Shown piece by piece: positions 31,568 to 39,658 of a stretch of 64,000 nucleotides of DNA. The stretch lies in NCBI GenBank assembly GCA_025149125.1, contig CP102272.1:2232001-2296000 (forward strand), in the 5' to 3' direction. The stretch is from [Clostridium] asparagiforme DSM 15981 (lineage in GTDB: Bacteria > Bacillota > Clostridia > Lachnospirales > Lachnospiraceae). The translations under genes were made by a program, and so were the position numbers. The notes beneath the pieces are model-generated. The model ran no database searches. It was not told where the DNA came from and was given only the letters and a program-made list of their open reading frames with translations. The first letter of the stretch is position 1. Each line of letters starts with the position of its first letter.

Positions 31568-32536
31568 ATGAACCTATATTTCGCCCCAATGGAGGGGCTG
31601 ACAGGATACGTGTATCGGAACGCCCACCGCGCCTGCTTCGGCGGCGTGGACAAATATTTCACGCCCTTTTTGTCGCCCAATCAGAACCACAGGTTTACCG
31701 CTAAAGAGGAGAAGGACGTGAGGCCGGAGCACAACGAGGGAATTTCACTGGTGCCTCAGATTCTCACCAACCGCGCTGAGGACTTTATCTGGGCCGCAGG
31801 GGAGATGAAGGCCAGAGGCTACCGGGAGGTGAACTTAAACCTGGGCTGCCCCTCCGGCACCGTGGTCTCCAAGTACAAGGGGGCCGGATTTCTGGCCAGG
31901 CAGGAGGCGTTAAACCGCTTTCTGGACCAGATTTTTCAGGAGGTGGACCTGGAAATCTCCATCAAGACCCGGATCGGCATAGCCGCGCCGGAGGAATTTC
32001 CTGAGCTGATGGAGATTTTCAACCGCTATCCCATCCGTGAGCTGATTGTGCACCCCAGGCTGCGGACAGATTTTTATAAAAATACTCCGGACCGGGAGTC
32101 CTTCGGGTACGCGGTGAAGGAGAGCAGGGCGTCCCTGTGCTACAATGGGGACATCTTTACCGAAGAGGCATTTCGCAGCGCGGCGTCCCGGTTCCCGTCT
32201 GTGGAACGCGTCATGCTGGGCCGTGGGCTTCTGGCCAACCCGGCCCTGGCGGAGCGGATAAGAGGGATAGAAGAAGCGCCCCTGACCGCCTCGCGTCTGG
32301 CGGCCTTCCACCGGGCCTTGTACGAGGGTTACCGCCTTGCGATCCCGGAGGAGCGCAACGTGCTGTTCAAGATGAAGGAAATGTGGACCTATCTGATCTG
32401 TATGTTCCCGGAGGCGGACCGGTACGGGAAGAAGATCAAGAAAGCGAAGTCGGCGGGAGAGTACGAAGCCGCGGTGGCCGCGCTGTTTCGTGAGCGGGAG
32501 CCGGCCCCCCAGGCGGGATACCGGGCTGCCCTCTGA
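31568..32536 (+). CDS. dus: tRNA-dihydrouridine synthase
   Basis: 322 residues, FMN-dependent reduction of uridine in the tRNA D-loop. Dus motifs are visible: YFAPMEGLTGYVYRNAH, the catalytic cysteine in LNLGCPSGTV, SIKTRIG, LIVHPRLRTDFYK and VMLGRGLLANPAL. ATG at 31568 has GGAGAA upstream; the TTG at 31553 would overlap it. It lies 22 bp after the XRE gene in the same direction and may be co-transcribed. Confidence 0.94.
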   Translation: MNLYFAPMEGLTGYVYRNAHRACFGGVDKYFTPFLSPNQNHRFTAKEEKDVRPEHNEGISLVPQILTNRAEDFIWAAGEMKARGYREVNLNLGCPSGTVVSKYKGAGFLARQEALNRFLDQIFQEVDLEISIKTRIGIAAPEEFPELMEIFNRYPIRELIVHPRLRTDFYKNTPDRESFGYAVKESRASLCYNGDIFTEEAFRSAASRFPSVERVMLGRGLLANPALAERIRGIEEAPLTASRLAAFHRALYEGYRLAIPEERNVLFKMKEMWTYLICMFPEADRYGKKIKKAKSAGEYEAAVAALFREREPAPQAGYRAAL

Positions 32537-32566
32537 ACAGTTCACAAAAATTTTCCATTTCCCCCA

Positions 32567-32596
32567 TTGTAATTTACCGCATTACAGTGTTATACT
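32567..32596 (+). promoter_or_regulatory. sigma-A promoter of ddh
   Basis: TTGTAA (32567-32572), 18-bp spacer, TATACT (32591-32596). The transcript would start just before a hairpin repeat (32609-32661). Confidence 0.6.
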
Positions 32597-32608
32597 GTTT
32601 TTAAATTT

Positions 32609-32661
32609 TTGCAACGGTTCAGATGGTGGGAAACTACACATCGGATGTCTGAGCCGTTACG
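32609..32661. repeat. dispersed hairpin repeat, copy 1 (in ddh leader)
   Basis: Left arm TTGCAACGGTTCAGATGG with downstream TGGGAAA; right arm CTGAGCCGTTAC forms the inverted partner. The left arm is nearly identical to the 44344-44372 arm and related to 45196-45209. It lies in the 5' untranslated part of ddh. Confidence 0.6.
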
Positions 32662-32704
32662 AATTTTTGCCAAAAGGAAACGCACAAGAAAGGGAAGATG
32701 AGAC

Positions 32705-33691
32705 GTGACAATCAGAATCGGAATTTTAGGCTATGGTAATCTGGGAAAAGGCGTGGAGTGCGCGGTGAAGCACAATCCGGACATGGAGTTGGCGGCGGTG
32801 TTTACCCGGCGCGATCCGGCGGGCGTGAAGATTCTCACTCCCGGCGTGAAGGTGCTGCCGGTGGAGGAAGCCGCGGGAATGAAGGACCAGATCGACGTGA
32901 TGATCCTCTGCGGCGGCAGCGCCACCGACCTGCCGGTGCAGACGCCCGAGTTTGCCCGGCACTTCAACGTGGTGGACAGCTTTGACACCCACGCCAATAT
33001 CCCGCAGCATTTCGAGGCTGTGGACGCGGCGGCCGGGGAGAGCGGCCATGTGGGCATCATTTCCGTGGGCTGGGATCCTGGAATGTTTTCCTTAAACCGC
33101 CTGCTGGCGGGCGCGGTGCTGCCGGAGGGCAGGGACTACACCTTCTGGGGCAAGGGCGTGAGCCAGGGGCATTCCGACGCCATCCGCCGGGTTCAGGGGG
33201 TGAAGGACGCCAGGCAGTATACCGTACCCGTGGACAGCGCCTTAGCGTCGGTCCGGGCCGGGGAGAATCCGGAGCTCACCACCCGGCAGAAGCACACCCG
33301 CGACTGCTATGTGGTGGCCGAGGAGGGGGCTGACTTAAAGCGCATCGAGGAAGAGATCGTGAACATGCCCAATTACTTTGCGGATTATGACACCACGGTG
33401 CATTTTATCAGCGAGGAGGAGCTGCAGCGCGACCACAGCGGGATCCCCCACGGCGGTTTTGTGATCCGCAGCGGGCACACCGGCTGGGACAGCGAGCACA
33501 GCCATGTGATCGAGTACAGCCTGAAGCTGGACTCCAACCCGGAGTTCACCGCCTCGGTGATCGTCGCTTACGCCCGGGCGGCTTACCGCATGGCCGCGGA
33601 GGGACAGAAGGGCTGCAAGACCGTGTTCGACGTGGCCCCGGCCTATTTAAGCCCAATGGACGGCGCGGAATTGAGAAAGCATCTGCTGTGA
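32705..33691 (+). CDS. ddh: meso-diaminopimelate D-dehydrogenase
   Basis: 328 residues. NADPH-binding turn GILGYGNLGKGVE at residues 6-18, followed by family blocks DSFDTHANIPQHF, GWDPGMFSLNRLL, GKGVSQGHSDAIRRV and SGHTGWDSEHSHVIEY. It makes meso-DAP for lysine and peptidoglycan by one-step reductive amination of tetrahydrodipicolinate. The start is GTG 32705 behind AAAGGGAAGATGAGAC. Monocistronic with its own promoter and a hairpin-containing leader; no lysine riboswitch core was recognised. Confidence 0.95.
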   Translation: MTIRIGILGYGNLGKGVECAVKHNPDMELAAVFTRRDPAGVKILTPGVKVLPVEEAAGMKDQIDVMILCGGSATDLPVQTPEFARHFNVVDSFDTHANIPQHFEAVDAAAGESGHVGIISVGWDPGMFSLNRLLAGAVLPEGRDYTFWGKGVSQGHSDAIRRVQGVKDARQYTVPVDSALASVRAGENPELTTRQKHTRDCYVVAEEGADLKRIEEEIVNMPNYFADYDTTVHFISEEELQRDHSGIPHGGFVIRSGHTGWDSEHSHVIEYSLKLDSNPEFTASVIVAYARAAYRMAAEGQKGCKTVFDVAPAYLSPMDGAELRKHLL

Positions 33692-33718
33692 CACGGCGCC
33701 TGTCCACCCCGCGGCGGG

Positions 33719-33738
33719 ACGCCGGAGATCCGGCGTTT
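33719..33738 (+). terminator. short hairpin terminator of ddh
   Basis: ACGCCGG-AGAT-CCGGCGT with TTT; 7-bp perfect stem. Confidence 0.55.
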
Positions 33739-33760
33739 CCACGAAATTCCGCGCACCCCC

Positions 33761-33789
33761 TTGCAATTTCCCGGCACATCCCTCATAAT
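33761..33789 (+). promoter_or_regulatory. sigma-A promoter of the HD gene
   Basis: TTGCAA (33761-33766), 17-bp spacer, CATAAT (33784-33789). Confidence 0.55.
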
Positions 33790-33823
33790 GGAATTATCAG
33801 AAAGTGAAAGCGAGTGATAGCCG

Positions 33824-34318
33824 ATGGATATTGAATTGTCGGAGGATATCGCCCCGGAGTATTTGGAGGATGTGTGGAACATCCTCACAAACAGCGAATT
33901 TTTGCGGCTGAGCCAGTACGTCCATCACCATTGGACCAACCGGTTCATGCACAGTCTCAATGTATCCTACCTGTCCTGGCTGATTGCCGGGAAGCTGGGC
34001 TGTGATGCGCGGGCGGCCGCCAGGGCCGGTCTGCTGCACGACTTCTGCCCCTACGACTTCAAGGCGGTGACGCCCACGGGAGAATCCCAGGCGTACTACC
34101 ACCCCAAAGCCGCGGCAAAGAACAGCGAAGCGCTCTTTGGCATCAGCGACCGGGAGCGGGAAGCGATTTTGAGCCACATGTTCCCTCTGGGGCCTCTTCC
34201 AAGGAATCGGGAGGCATGGATCATCACGCTGGCGGACAAAGTCTGCGCCACGATGGAGGGCTGCCATATAGCCATCGCGCTGGCCAGACGGGGACGCGTG
34301 ACCGTGGTGCCTGCCTGA
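33824..34318 (+). CDS. HD-domain hydrolase
   Basis: 164 residues. The metal-binding histidines and aspartate of the HD superfamily are visible: H in RFMHSLNVS, the HD pair in AGLLHDFCPYD and the distal D in ITLADKVCA. It resembles small HD phosphohydrolases of the YqeK/MutT-partner kind acting on nucleotides, but no exact assignment is possible. The ribosome site is weak (GAAAGCGAG). Single gene with own promoter and a very strong terminator. Confidence 0.8.
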   Translation: MDIELSEDIAPEYLEDVWNILTNSEFLRLSQYVHHHWTNRFMHSLNVSYLSWLIAGKLGCDARAAARAGLLHDFCPYDFKAVTPTGESQAYYHPKAAAKNSEALFGISDREREAILSHMFPLGPLPRNREAWIITLADKVCATMEGCHIAIALARRGRVTVVPA

Positions 34319-34329
34319 CCATGTAAGAC

Positions 34330-34381
34330 AAACGTCAAAAAGCCGCCGTACAGAGTTCTGTGCGGCGGCTTTTTGACGTTT
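34330..34381. terminator. very strong, bidirectional rho-independent terminator
   Basis: 24-bp arms (34330-34353 and 34358-34381) with one G-U pair and AGTT loop; stem includes AAAAAGCCGCCG / CGGCGGCTTTTT, giving T5/A5 on both sides. Confidence 0.9.
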
Positions 34382-34455
34382 GAAGGTAGAGAACCGGCCC
34401 GGGAACTGTAATTATGCACAATGCGCAGCTCGGGGAATTTCGGGAAAACCGCCTA

Positions 34456-34484
34456 TTACAGGGAGGTCTGAAATCTGGTATAAT
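34456..34484 (+). promoter_or_regulatory. sigma-A promoter of the CarD-like gene
   Basis: TTACAG (34456-34461), 17-bp spacer, TATAAT (34479-34484) with an upstream TG (extended -10). Confidence 0.65.
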
Positions 34485-34542
34485 CGTATAAAGGCGGTAA
34501 CCTATGGTCACAAGAGCGGCGTAAGATTGGAAAGGTGATGAA

Positions 34543-35049
34543 ATGTTTGAAAAAGGAGATTTGATTCTCTATGAAACCGCAGGCGTATGCCGGATCGAGG
34601 AGATTTCCCGGCTGGAGTTCCTGAAAAACGACCGGGTGTATTATTCGCTTGTACCGGTGTTTGAAAAAGACTCGGTGATCTATGTGCCGGTCGACAATGA
34701 AAAGGTGAAGATGAGGCCCATCATGAGCCGGGAGGAGGCGGAGGCCTTCATCGAACAGCTTCCCGCCATCGAGGGGCGCAGGGATATCGGCGAAAAGGAA
34801 AAAGCCCAGGTATACAAGCAGATTCTGCTTTCCGGGAACCACCGGGAGCTGGCCGCAATGATCAAGGGGATTTTTGAGGTGGGACAGGTCAGAAAGGGCA
34901 AGGGAAACCGCTTGGCTGTCCGGGACGAGGAGAATATGAAGCGCGCACAGAAGCTGCTCTACGGGGAGCTGGCTGCGGCGTTGGGGATGCACCCGGACCA
35001 GATGCCCGCATATATCGGGAAGCGTCTGGAAAGTCCCGCTGTGGTCTGA
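34543..35049 (+). CDS. CarD family transcriptional regulator
   Basis: 168 residues. The N-terminal ~60 residues are the CarD/TRCF RNA-polymerase interaction domain (GDLILYETAGVCRIEEI, YYSLVPVFEKDSVIYVPVDN), and the rest is the helical DNA-binding domain with a basic patch (QVRKGKGNRLAVRDEENMKRAQKLL region). CarD binds the polymerase beta subunit and stabilises open complexes at promoters. Start ATG behind GGAAAGGTG. It has an optimal promoter of its own and a tandem terminator; no partners. Confidence 0.9.
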   Translation: MFEKGDLILYETAGVCRIEEISRLEFLKNDRVYYSLVPVFEKDSVIYVPVDNEKVKMRPIMSREEAEAFIEQLPAIEGRRDIGEKEKAQVYKQILLSGNHRELAAMIKGIFEVGQVRKGKGNRLAVRDEENMKRAQKLLYGELAAALGMHPDQMPAYIGKRLESPAVV

Positions 35050-35078
35050 ATCGGGACTGACAATAGATGAAAATGAGA

Positions 35079-35197
35079 ACCGCCGGTGGATTCGGCGCGC
35101 AGCTGCGCGGAATCCCCGGCGGTTTTTTTTAGCGCGCAGATGGGCAGAACCTACGGCGGTTTTTAGCACGTAAACGTACAGAATCCACGGCGTTTTT
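35079..35197 (+). repeat. terminator followed by two degenerate tandem copies
   Basis: The terminator of the CarD gene (AACCGCCGGTGGATTC ... GAATCCCCGGCGGTT, T8; 35079-35130) is followed by two further ~34-bp units, each with an AGC(G/A)CG... start, a GAA(C/T)CC-ACGGCG core and a T5 tract ending at about 35164 and 35197. The last two no longer form good hairpins, so this looks like decayed tandem duplication. Confidence 0.6.
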
Positions 35198-35418
35198 GCG
35201 CCGAATACCGGTCAAACCGATTCGAAACCGTTGGGTGATGCCACTACTTCTCCCTCAAAACAACTAAAAAATATTGTTAATTAAAACTCAAAACTAAAAA
35301 TATTTTTGATCATTTGCACAATAAAACGTCGCACGGCTACGCGCAAAAGACTTAAAAATACTGAATTTTATGCACGTTTTTCCTGAGATAGATAAATAAC
35401 AAACAAAAAATCCTGTCA

Positions 35419-35446
35419 TTGACAAAAAATTTATACCCGATATAAT
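35419..35446 (+). promoter_or_regulatory. near-consensus sigma-A promoter of the SDR gene
   Basis: TTGACA (35419-35424), 16-bp spacer, TATAAT (35441-35446), preceded by AT-rich DNA. Confidence 0.8.
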
Positions 35447-35535
35447 GAAAACAGTACAAGAGACTGATTGGGAATTGTTACCGGTCCGGGGCGCTCAGGG
35501 CGGCCGGACAAAGAGAAAGAAAAGGAGGATCAGCT

Positions 35536-36306
35536 ATGCAGCATTTGAGAAGGATGGAAGACCGGGTTGTACTTTTGACAGGCGGCGGCGGAGGAATCGC
35601 CAGGGGCGTGGCCCGTGCGTTTGCGGATGAGGGCGCCAAGATGATACTGACGGATATTTTTCCGGGCGGAATGGAGCGGACCAAGGCGGAGCTGGAACAC
35701 GATTTCGGAACCGAGGTATTTACCTGCGTGGCGGACGGTTCCAAGGAGGACGAGGTAAAGGAAGCGGTGGAAAAGGGCGCAGCCCATTTCGGCAAGCTGA
35801 ATGTGCTGATCAACAGCGCCCAGACCTCCGCTTCGGGCCTGACCCTGGTGGAGCACACCCAGGCCGACTTTGACAAGGCCATCTACTCCGGCCTGTACGC
35901 CACATTTTTCTACATGAAATACGCCTTCCCATTCCTCAAGGAGACCAAGGGATCGGTGATCAACTTCGCCTCCGGCGCGGGCATCTCCGGGAAACCGGGA
36001 CAGAGCTCCTACGCCGCAGCCAAGGAGGGCATCCGCGGCCTCTCCCGGGTGGCCGCCAACGAGTGGGGCGCCTACGATATCAACGTAAACGTGGTGCTTC
36101 CGTTGGTGATGACCGACAAGCTGGCGCAGTGGGGCCAGGAAAACCCGGAGATGTTCCGGAAGAATCTGGATGAGATTCCGTTAGGCCGCTACGGCGACGC
36201 CCAGAAGGATATCGGCAAGGTCTGTGTGTTCCTGGCCAGCTACGACGCCAAGTACATAACCGGCGATACGCTGTTCATCCAGGGAGGCGTGGGGATGAAG
36301 CCTTAA
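35536..36306 (+). CDS. short-chain dehydrogenase/reductase (SDR) family oxidoreductase
   Basis: 256 residues, classical SDR length. Cofactor motif TGGGGGIARGVA (residues 15-26; the usual third glycine position reads GIA rather than GIG), NSAQ in place of NNAG, active-site serine in VINFASGAG and YAAAK catalytic pair. Ends with GGVGMKP. Substrate unknown. It is driven by a near-consensus promoter, and its last 4 bp overlap the end of the convergent LysR gene. Confidence 0.9.
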   Translation: MQHLRRMEDRVVLLTGGGGGIARGVARAFADEGAKMILTDIFPGGMERTKAELEHDFGTEVFTCVADGSKEDEVKEAVEKGAAHFGKLNVLINSAQTSASGLTLVEHTQADFDKAIYSGLYATFFYMKYAFPFLKETKGSVINFASGAGISGKPGQSSYAAAKEGIRGLSRVAANEWGAYDINVNVVLPLVMTDKLAQWGQENPEMFRKNLDEIPLGRYGDAQKDIGKVCVFLASYDAKYITGDTLFIQGGVGMKP

Positions 36307-37199
36307 GCGCCTCCGGCCTTGGCGGCGAAGGGCTCGCGCATGAAGCCGATAAAGTCCTTTAGCACCGGCTGGTCCTTTAGGGATTTATAATACAGGCCGT
36401 AGGAGAGCGCCCCGGCGTCCTCCACGGGAACGTAAATTAGGCGTGGGTGGCGCATGGCGGCCACGTCCGGCAGCAGGGTGAAGCCCAGGCCGGCCTCCAC
36501 TAACGTCAGGGCGCAGGCGGGATTTTCCGTAAAATACAGCTCCTCCGGCGGGTGGTAGCCGATGAGCTGCCCCTGCACCCGGGCGATGGCCGCCGGATTC
36601 TTGCCCGGCTCGCACAAAACCATTCCGCCCTGGCGCAGCTCCTCCAGGTATAGGCGGCTGCGGCCTGCAAAGGGATGGGAGGGAGCGATCACACAGGAGA
36701 CGGGCACCTTTGCCAGTTCGAGAAAGGTGCCCGGCTCCTTTTTTACGTGCTCCGCCTGAAAGCTCATCATCACATTTATGGATTCCTCGTCCAGCAGGTT
36801 TTGCAGGGAGCGAAAGGGGATCAGATTGATGTACGGGTGCACCTGGGGATACCGTTCGCGCATCTGTTGCAGCACGGGGGGAAGCAGGGCCAGCTCCAGG
36901 GCGCTGTGGCAGCCGATGCCGAAAAAGCGCACCTCCTCCCGGGCCTGGTGAGCCAGCTTGGCCTTGGCCCCGTAGGTCATGTTGAGGATGTTCTTGGCGT
37001 CCGCCAGAAAGCTCCAGCCCTCGGGCGTCAGCTTTACAGAGCGGGTGGTGCGGATAAAGAGCTTGGCATCCAGCTCCCCCTCCAGGGAAACGATCTGGTG
37101 GGTTACCGCCGGCTGGGTGATGTGCAGAATGGATGCGGCCCGGGCGAAATTCAGGTTCTCCGCCACGGTTACAAAACACTCCAGTTGTGTGGTGTTCAT
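36303..37199 (-). CDS. LysR-family transcriptional regulator
   Basis: 298 residues. Winged helix at the N-terminus (LECFVTVAENLNFARAASILHITQPAVTHQIVSLE), effector domain after about residue 90. ATG at 37199 follows GGGAGGTATTGCC; the ORF extends 8 codons farther without ribosome site. It is convergent with the SDR gene (4-bp overlap) and divergent from the MarR-ABC operon, either of which it may control. Confidence 0.93.
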   Translation of the reverse strand: MNTTQLECFVTVAENLNFARAASILHITQPAVTHQIVSLEGELDAKLFIRTTRSVKLTPEGWSFLADAKNILNMTYGAKAKLAHQAREEVRFFGIGCHSALELALLPPVLQQMRERYPQVHPYINLIPFRSLQNLLDEESINVMMSFQAEHVKKEPGTFLELAKVPVSCVIAPSHPFAGRSRLYLEELRQGGMVLCEPGKNPAAIARVQGQLIGYHPPEELYFTENPACALTLVEAGLGFTLLPDVAAMRHPRLIYVPVEDAGALSYGLYYKSLKDQPVLKDFIGFMREPFAAKAGGA

Positions 37200-37350
37200 G
37201 GCAATACCTCCCATATTTTTCAAATCAATGTTTCAACGGCAAATCTGCCAAAATTCCATATAATAAAAGAACTGCATAAACATTAATAGAAGTTTTTTAT
37301 TAATGATAACATTTTTTGAATTCACTTTCAAGAAGCTTTGGTGTAAAACA

Positions 37351-37379
37351 GTTCATATGCGAATTGTTTACATCCGAAC
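37351..37379 (+). promoter_or_regulatory. two direct repeats, candidate MarR operator
   Basis: GTTCATATGCGAAT (37351-37364) and GTTTACATCCGAAC (37366-37379) agree at 10 of 14 positions and are each partly palindromic; 49 bp before the marR-type gene. Confidence 0.45.
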
Positions 37380-37427
37380 AATCCGGCCGGGCCAACCGGT
37401 TCTGCCGGACAGAAAGGAAGGCGGCAA

Positions 37428-37886
37428 ATGGATCAAATGGAAGGACGGCGGGCGCTGCGCCTGTTGAAAAAAGTGAACCTGGGGCTGGAATCCTCCATCA
37501 ACGCGGATATGGCGGAGATGGATCTGACAGCGGCCCAGTGCGACGTCCTGGGGTATCTGGAGGAGCACAGGGGGAAGGCCGTGTACTCCACGGATCTCCA
37601 CCGGGACTTAGGCGTCTCCCGCGCCGCGGTCAGCGCCCTGGTCAAGAAGCTGAAGGCCAAGGGCTTTGTGACCCTTACCGCCGAACCGTCGGATGACCGG
37701 CAAAAACGCATTGAACCCACCGGCAGGTCCGGCCTGCTCCACCAGAAAATGGAGCGCAGGGTAGACCGTGTGGTGCAAAAGATTTACCGTGATTTCACGG
37801 AAGAAGAGGCAGAAGCCTTTGCCGGGCTTTTGCAGCGAATGTATGAAAACGTTCAAACCATGATAAAAGAGGAGGCAGATTTATGA
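37428..37886 (+). CDS. MarR-family transcriptional regulator
   Basis: 152 residues. Winged helix-turn-helix in the middle (LTAAQCDVLGYLEEH, LHRDLGVSRAAVSALVKKLKAKGFV, EPSDDRQKRIEPT). The stop overlaps the start of the first ABC gene (ATGA), so it is the first gene of a regulator-exporter operon and most likely represses it until a drug or toxic compound binds. A cre-like TGAAAACGTTCAAA occurs inside its 3' end (37846-37859). Confidence 0.92.
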   Translation: MDQMEGRRALRLLKKVNLGLESSINADMAEMDLTAAQCDVLGYLEEHRGKAVYSTDLHRDLGVSRAAVSALVKKLKAKGFVTLTAEPSDDRQKRIEPTGRSGLLHQKMERRVDRVVQKIYRDFTEEEAEAFAGLLQRMYENVQTMIKEEADL

Positions 37887-39658
37887 TAATGACCTTACTG
37901 GGCCAGGTGAAGCAGTACCGCAGAGACTCCATCCTGACCCCGGTGTTCACCGCCCTGGAAGTGCTGATGGAGGTGCTGATTCCATTCATCACCGCATCGC
38001 TGATCGACCAGGGAATTGAAGCCGGAAATATGACCAAGGTGCTTCAGTACGGCGGCCTGATGCTGGCCATCGCGTTTTGCAGCCTGGCCTGCGGGGCCCT
38101 GGCCGGGACCTTCGCAGCCAGCGCGGCCTCGGGCTTTGCCTGCAATCTGCGGGACGGGATGTACGAAAATATCCAGCGTTTTTCATTTTCCAACATTGAC
38201 AAATTCAGCACCGCCGGCCTGGTGACCCGCATGACCACGGATGTAACCAACGTGCAGAACTCCTACCAGATGATTCTGAGGATCGCGGTGCGCGCGCCCT
38301 TCATGCTGCTGTGCAGCATGGCCATGTGCTTTGCGACCAACGCCAGGTTGAGCCTGGTGTTCGTGACCGCCATCATCGTGCTGGGCTGCGTGCTGGCCCT
38401 CATCGTGAAGTGCACCACGAAAATTTTCGACGTCGTATTCCGCAAATACGACGCGTTAAACGCCAGCGTGCAGGAAAATGTGTCCGCCATCCGCGTGGTG
38501 AAGGCTTTTGTCCGCGAGGATCACGAGAACCGGAAATTTACCGACGCGGCCGGGCAGCTTTACCGCATGTTCGTGAAGGCCGAGTCCATTCTGGCTTTCA
38601 ACAACCCCACCATGATGCTGGTGGTCTACGGCTGCGTGCTGTCGCTGTCCTGGTTCGGCGCCCACCTGGTGGTGGGAGGCGATATGACCACCGGCCAGCT
38701 GACCAGCATGTTCAGCTACATTATGAGCATTTTGATGTCGCTGATGATGCTGTCCATGATTTTCGTGATGGTGACCATGAGCGCGGCCAGCGGGCGGCGG
38801 ATTGTGGAAATCCTGGAGGAACAGCCGGATTTGGTAAACCCGGACCGTCCCATTACGGAGATTCCCGACGGGGCCATCGATTTTGACCATGTGAGTTTTT
38901 CCTACAAGCATGGCGGCAGCGGCAAAGAAACGCTGGCGGACATCGACCTGCACATCCGTTCCGGTGAGACCGTGGGCGTGATCGGTGGAACCGGCAGCGG
39001 CAAATCCAGCCTGGTGAACCTGATCAGCCGCCTCTACGACGCGACGCAGGGCAGCGTGCGGGTGGGAGGGATCGACGTGCGCCGCTATGATATGGAGGCG
39101 CTTCGGGACCAGGTGGCCGTGGTGCTGCAGAAAAACGTGCTGTTCACCGGCACCATCCTGGACAATCTGCGCTGGGGAAATGAGCAGGCCACCCGGCAGG
39201 AGTGCGAGGAAGTCTGCCGTCTGGCCTGCGCCGACGAGTTCATAAGCCGGCTTCCCGACGGGTATGACACCCATATCGAGCAGGGCGGCTCCAACGTCTC
39301 CGGCGGGCAGAAGCAGCGCCTGTGCATCGCCAGAGCCCTTTTGAAAAAGCCCAAGGTGCTGATTCTGGACGACTCCACCAGCGCGGTGGACACGGCCACG
39401 GACGCCAAAATCCGCGCGGCCTTTGCCGAGCACATTCCCGGAACCACCAAGATCATCATCGCCCAGCGCGTTTCCAGCGTGGAACACGCGGACCGCATTC
39501 TGGTGCTGAACGAAGGGCGCATCAGCGGGTTTGACACCCATGAAAACCTGTTGTCGGGCAATATCATTTACCGGGAAATTTATGAGACACAGATGAAGGG
39601 CGGCGGCGATTTCGACCAGCCCGGAGGAATTGGAAAGGAAGGCGAGGAAAATGGCTGA
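37883..39658 (+). CDS. heterodimeric ABC exporter subunit with degenerate ATPase site
   Basis: 591 residues, six-helix transmembrane domain fused to an ATPase domain. Walker A GGTGSGKSS, Q-loop VAVVLQKN, signature SNVSGGQKQR, Walker B VLILDDSTS and switch AQRVSS. The catalytic glutamate after Walker B is aspartate and the switch histidine is glutamine, so this subunit supplies the degenerate ATP site known from BmrC/LmrC-type heterodimers. It is 4 bp overlapped with the MarR gene and 8 bp with its partner. Confidence 0.93.
   Translation: MIMTLLGQVKQYRRDSILTPVFTALEVLMEVLIPFITASLIDQGIEAGNMTKVLQYGGLMLAIAFCSLACGALAGTFAASAASGFACNLRDGMYENIQRFSFSNIDKFSTAGLVTRMTTDVTNVQNSYQMILRIAVRAPFMLLCSMAMCFATNARLSLVFVTAIIVLGCVLALIVKCTTKIFDVVFRKYDALNASVQENVSAIRVVKAFVREDHENRKFTDAAGQLYRMFVKAESILAFNNPTMMLVVYGCVLSLSWFGAHLVVGGDMTTGQLTSMFSYIMSILMSLMMLSMIFVMVTMSAASGRRIVEILEEQPDLVNPDRPITEIPDGAIDFDHVSFSYKHGGSGKETLADIDLHIRSGETVGVIGGTGSGKSSLVNLISRLYDATQGSVRVGGIDVRRYDMEALRDQVAVVLQKNVLFTGTILDNLRWGNEQATRQECEEVCRLACADEFISRLPDGYDTHIEQGGSNVSGGQKQRLCIARALLKKPKVLILDDSTSAVDTATDAKIRAAFAEHIPGTTKIIIAQRVSSVEHADRILVLNEGRISGFDTHENLLSGNIIYREIYETQMKGGGDFDQPGGIGKEGEENG

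Larger units (their letters stand above)
35050..35535. other. 486-bp non-coding region: tandem terminator repeats, AT-rich tract, strong promoter
   Basis: 35079-35197 holds three degenerate tandem units described separately. 35220-35460 is strikingly AT-rich compared with the GC-rich surroundings and has no ORF. A near-consensus promoter lies at 35419-35446. The AT-rich tract could be an UP-element region or a binding site for a nucleoid protein or for the LysR protein encoded at 36303. Confidence 0.6.

Noticed and set aside
32597..32704. Lysine riboswitch in the ddh leader
   Set aside because: The ~105-nt leader is too short for the L-box, and its only clear structure is the dispersed hairpin repeat.
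36303..36306. SDR and LysR genes overlapping as possible misannotation
   Set aside because: Both C-termini are conserved-looking and end in proper stops on opposite strands; a 4-bp convergent overlap is common and needs no correction.
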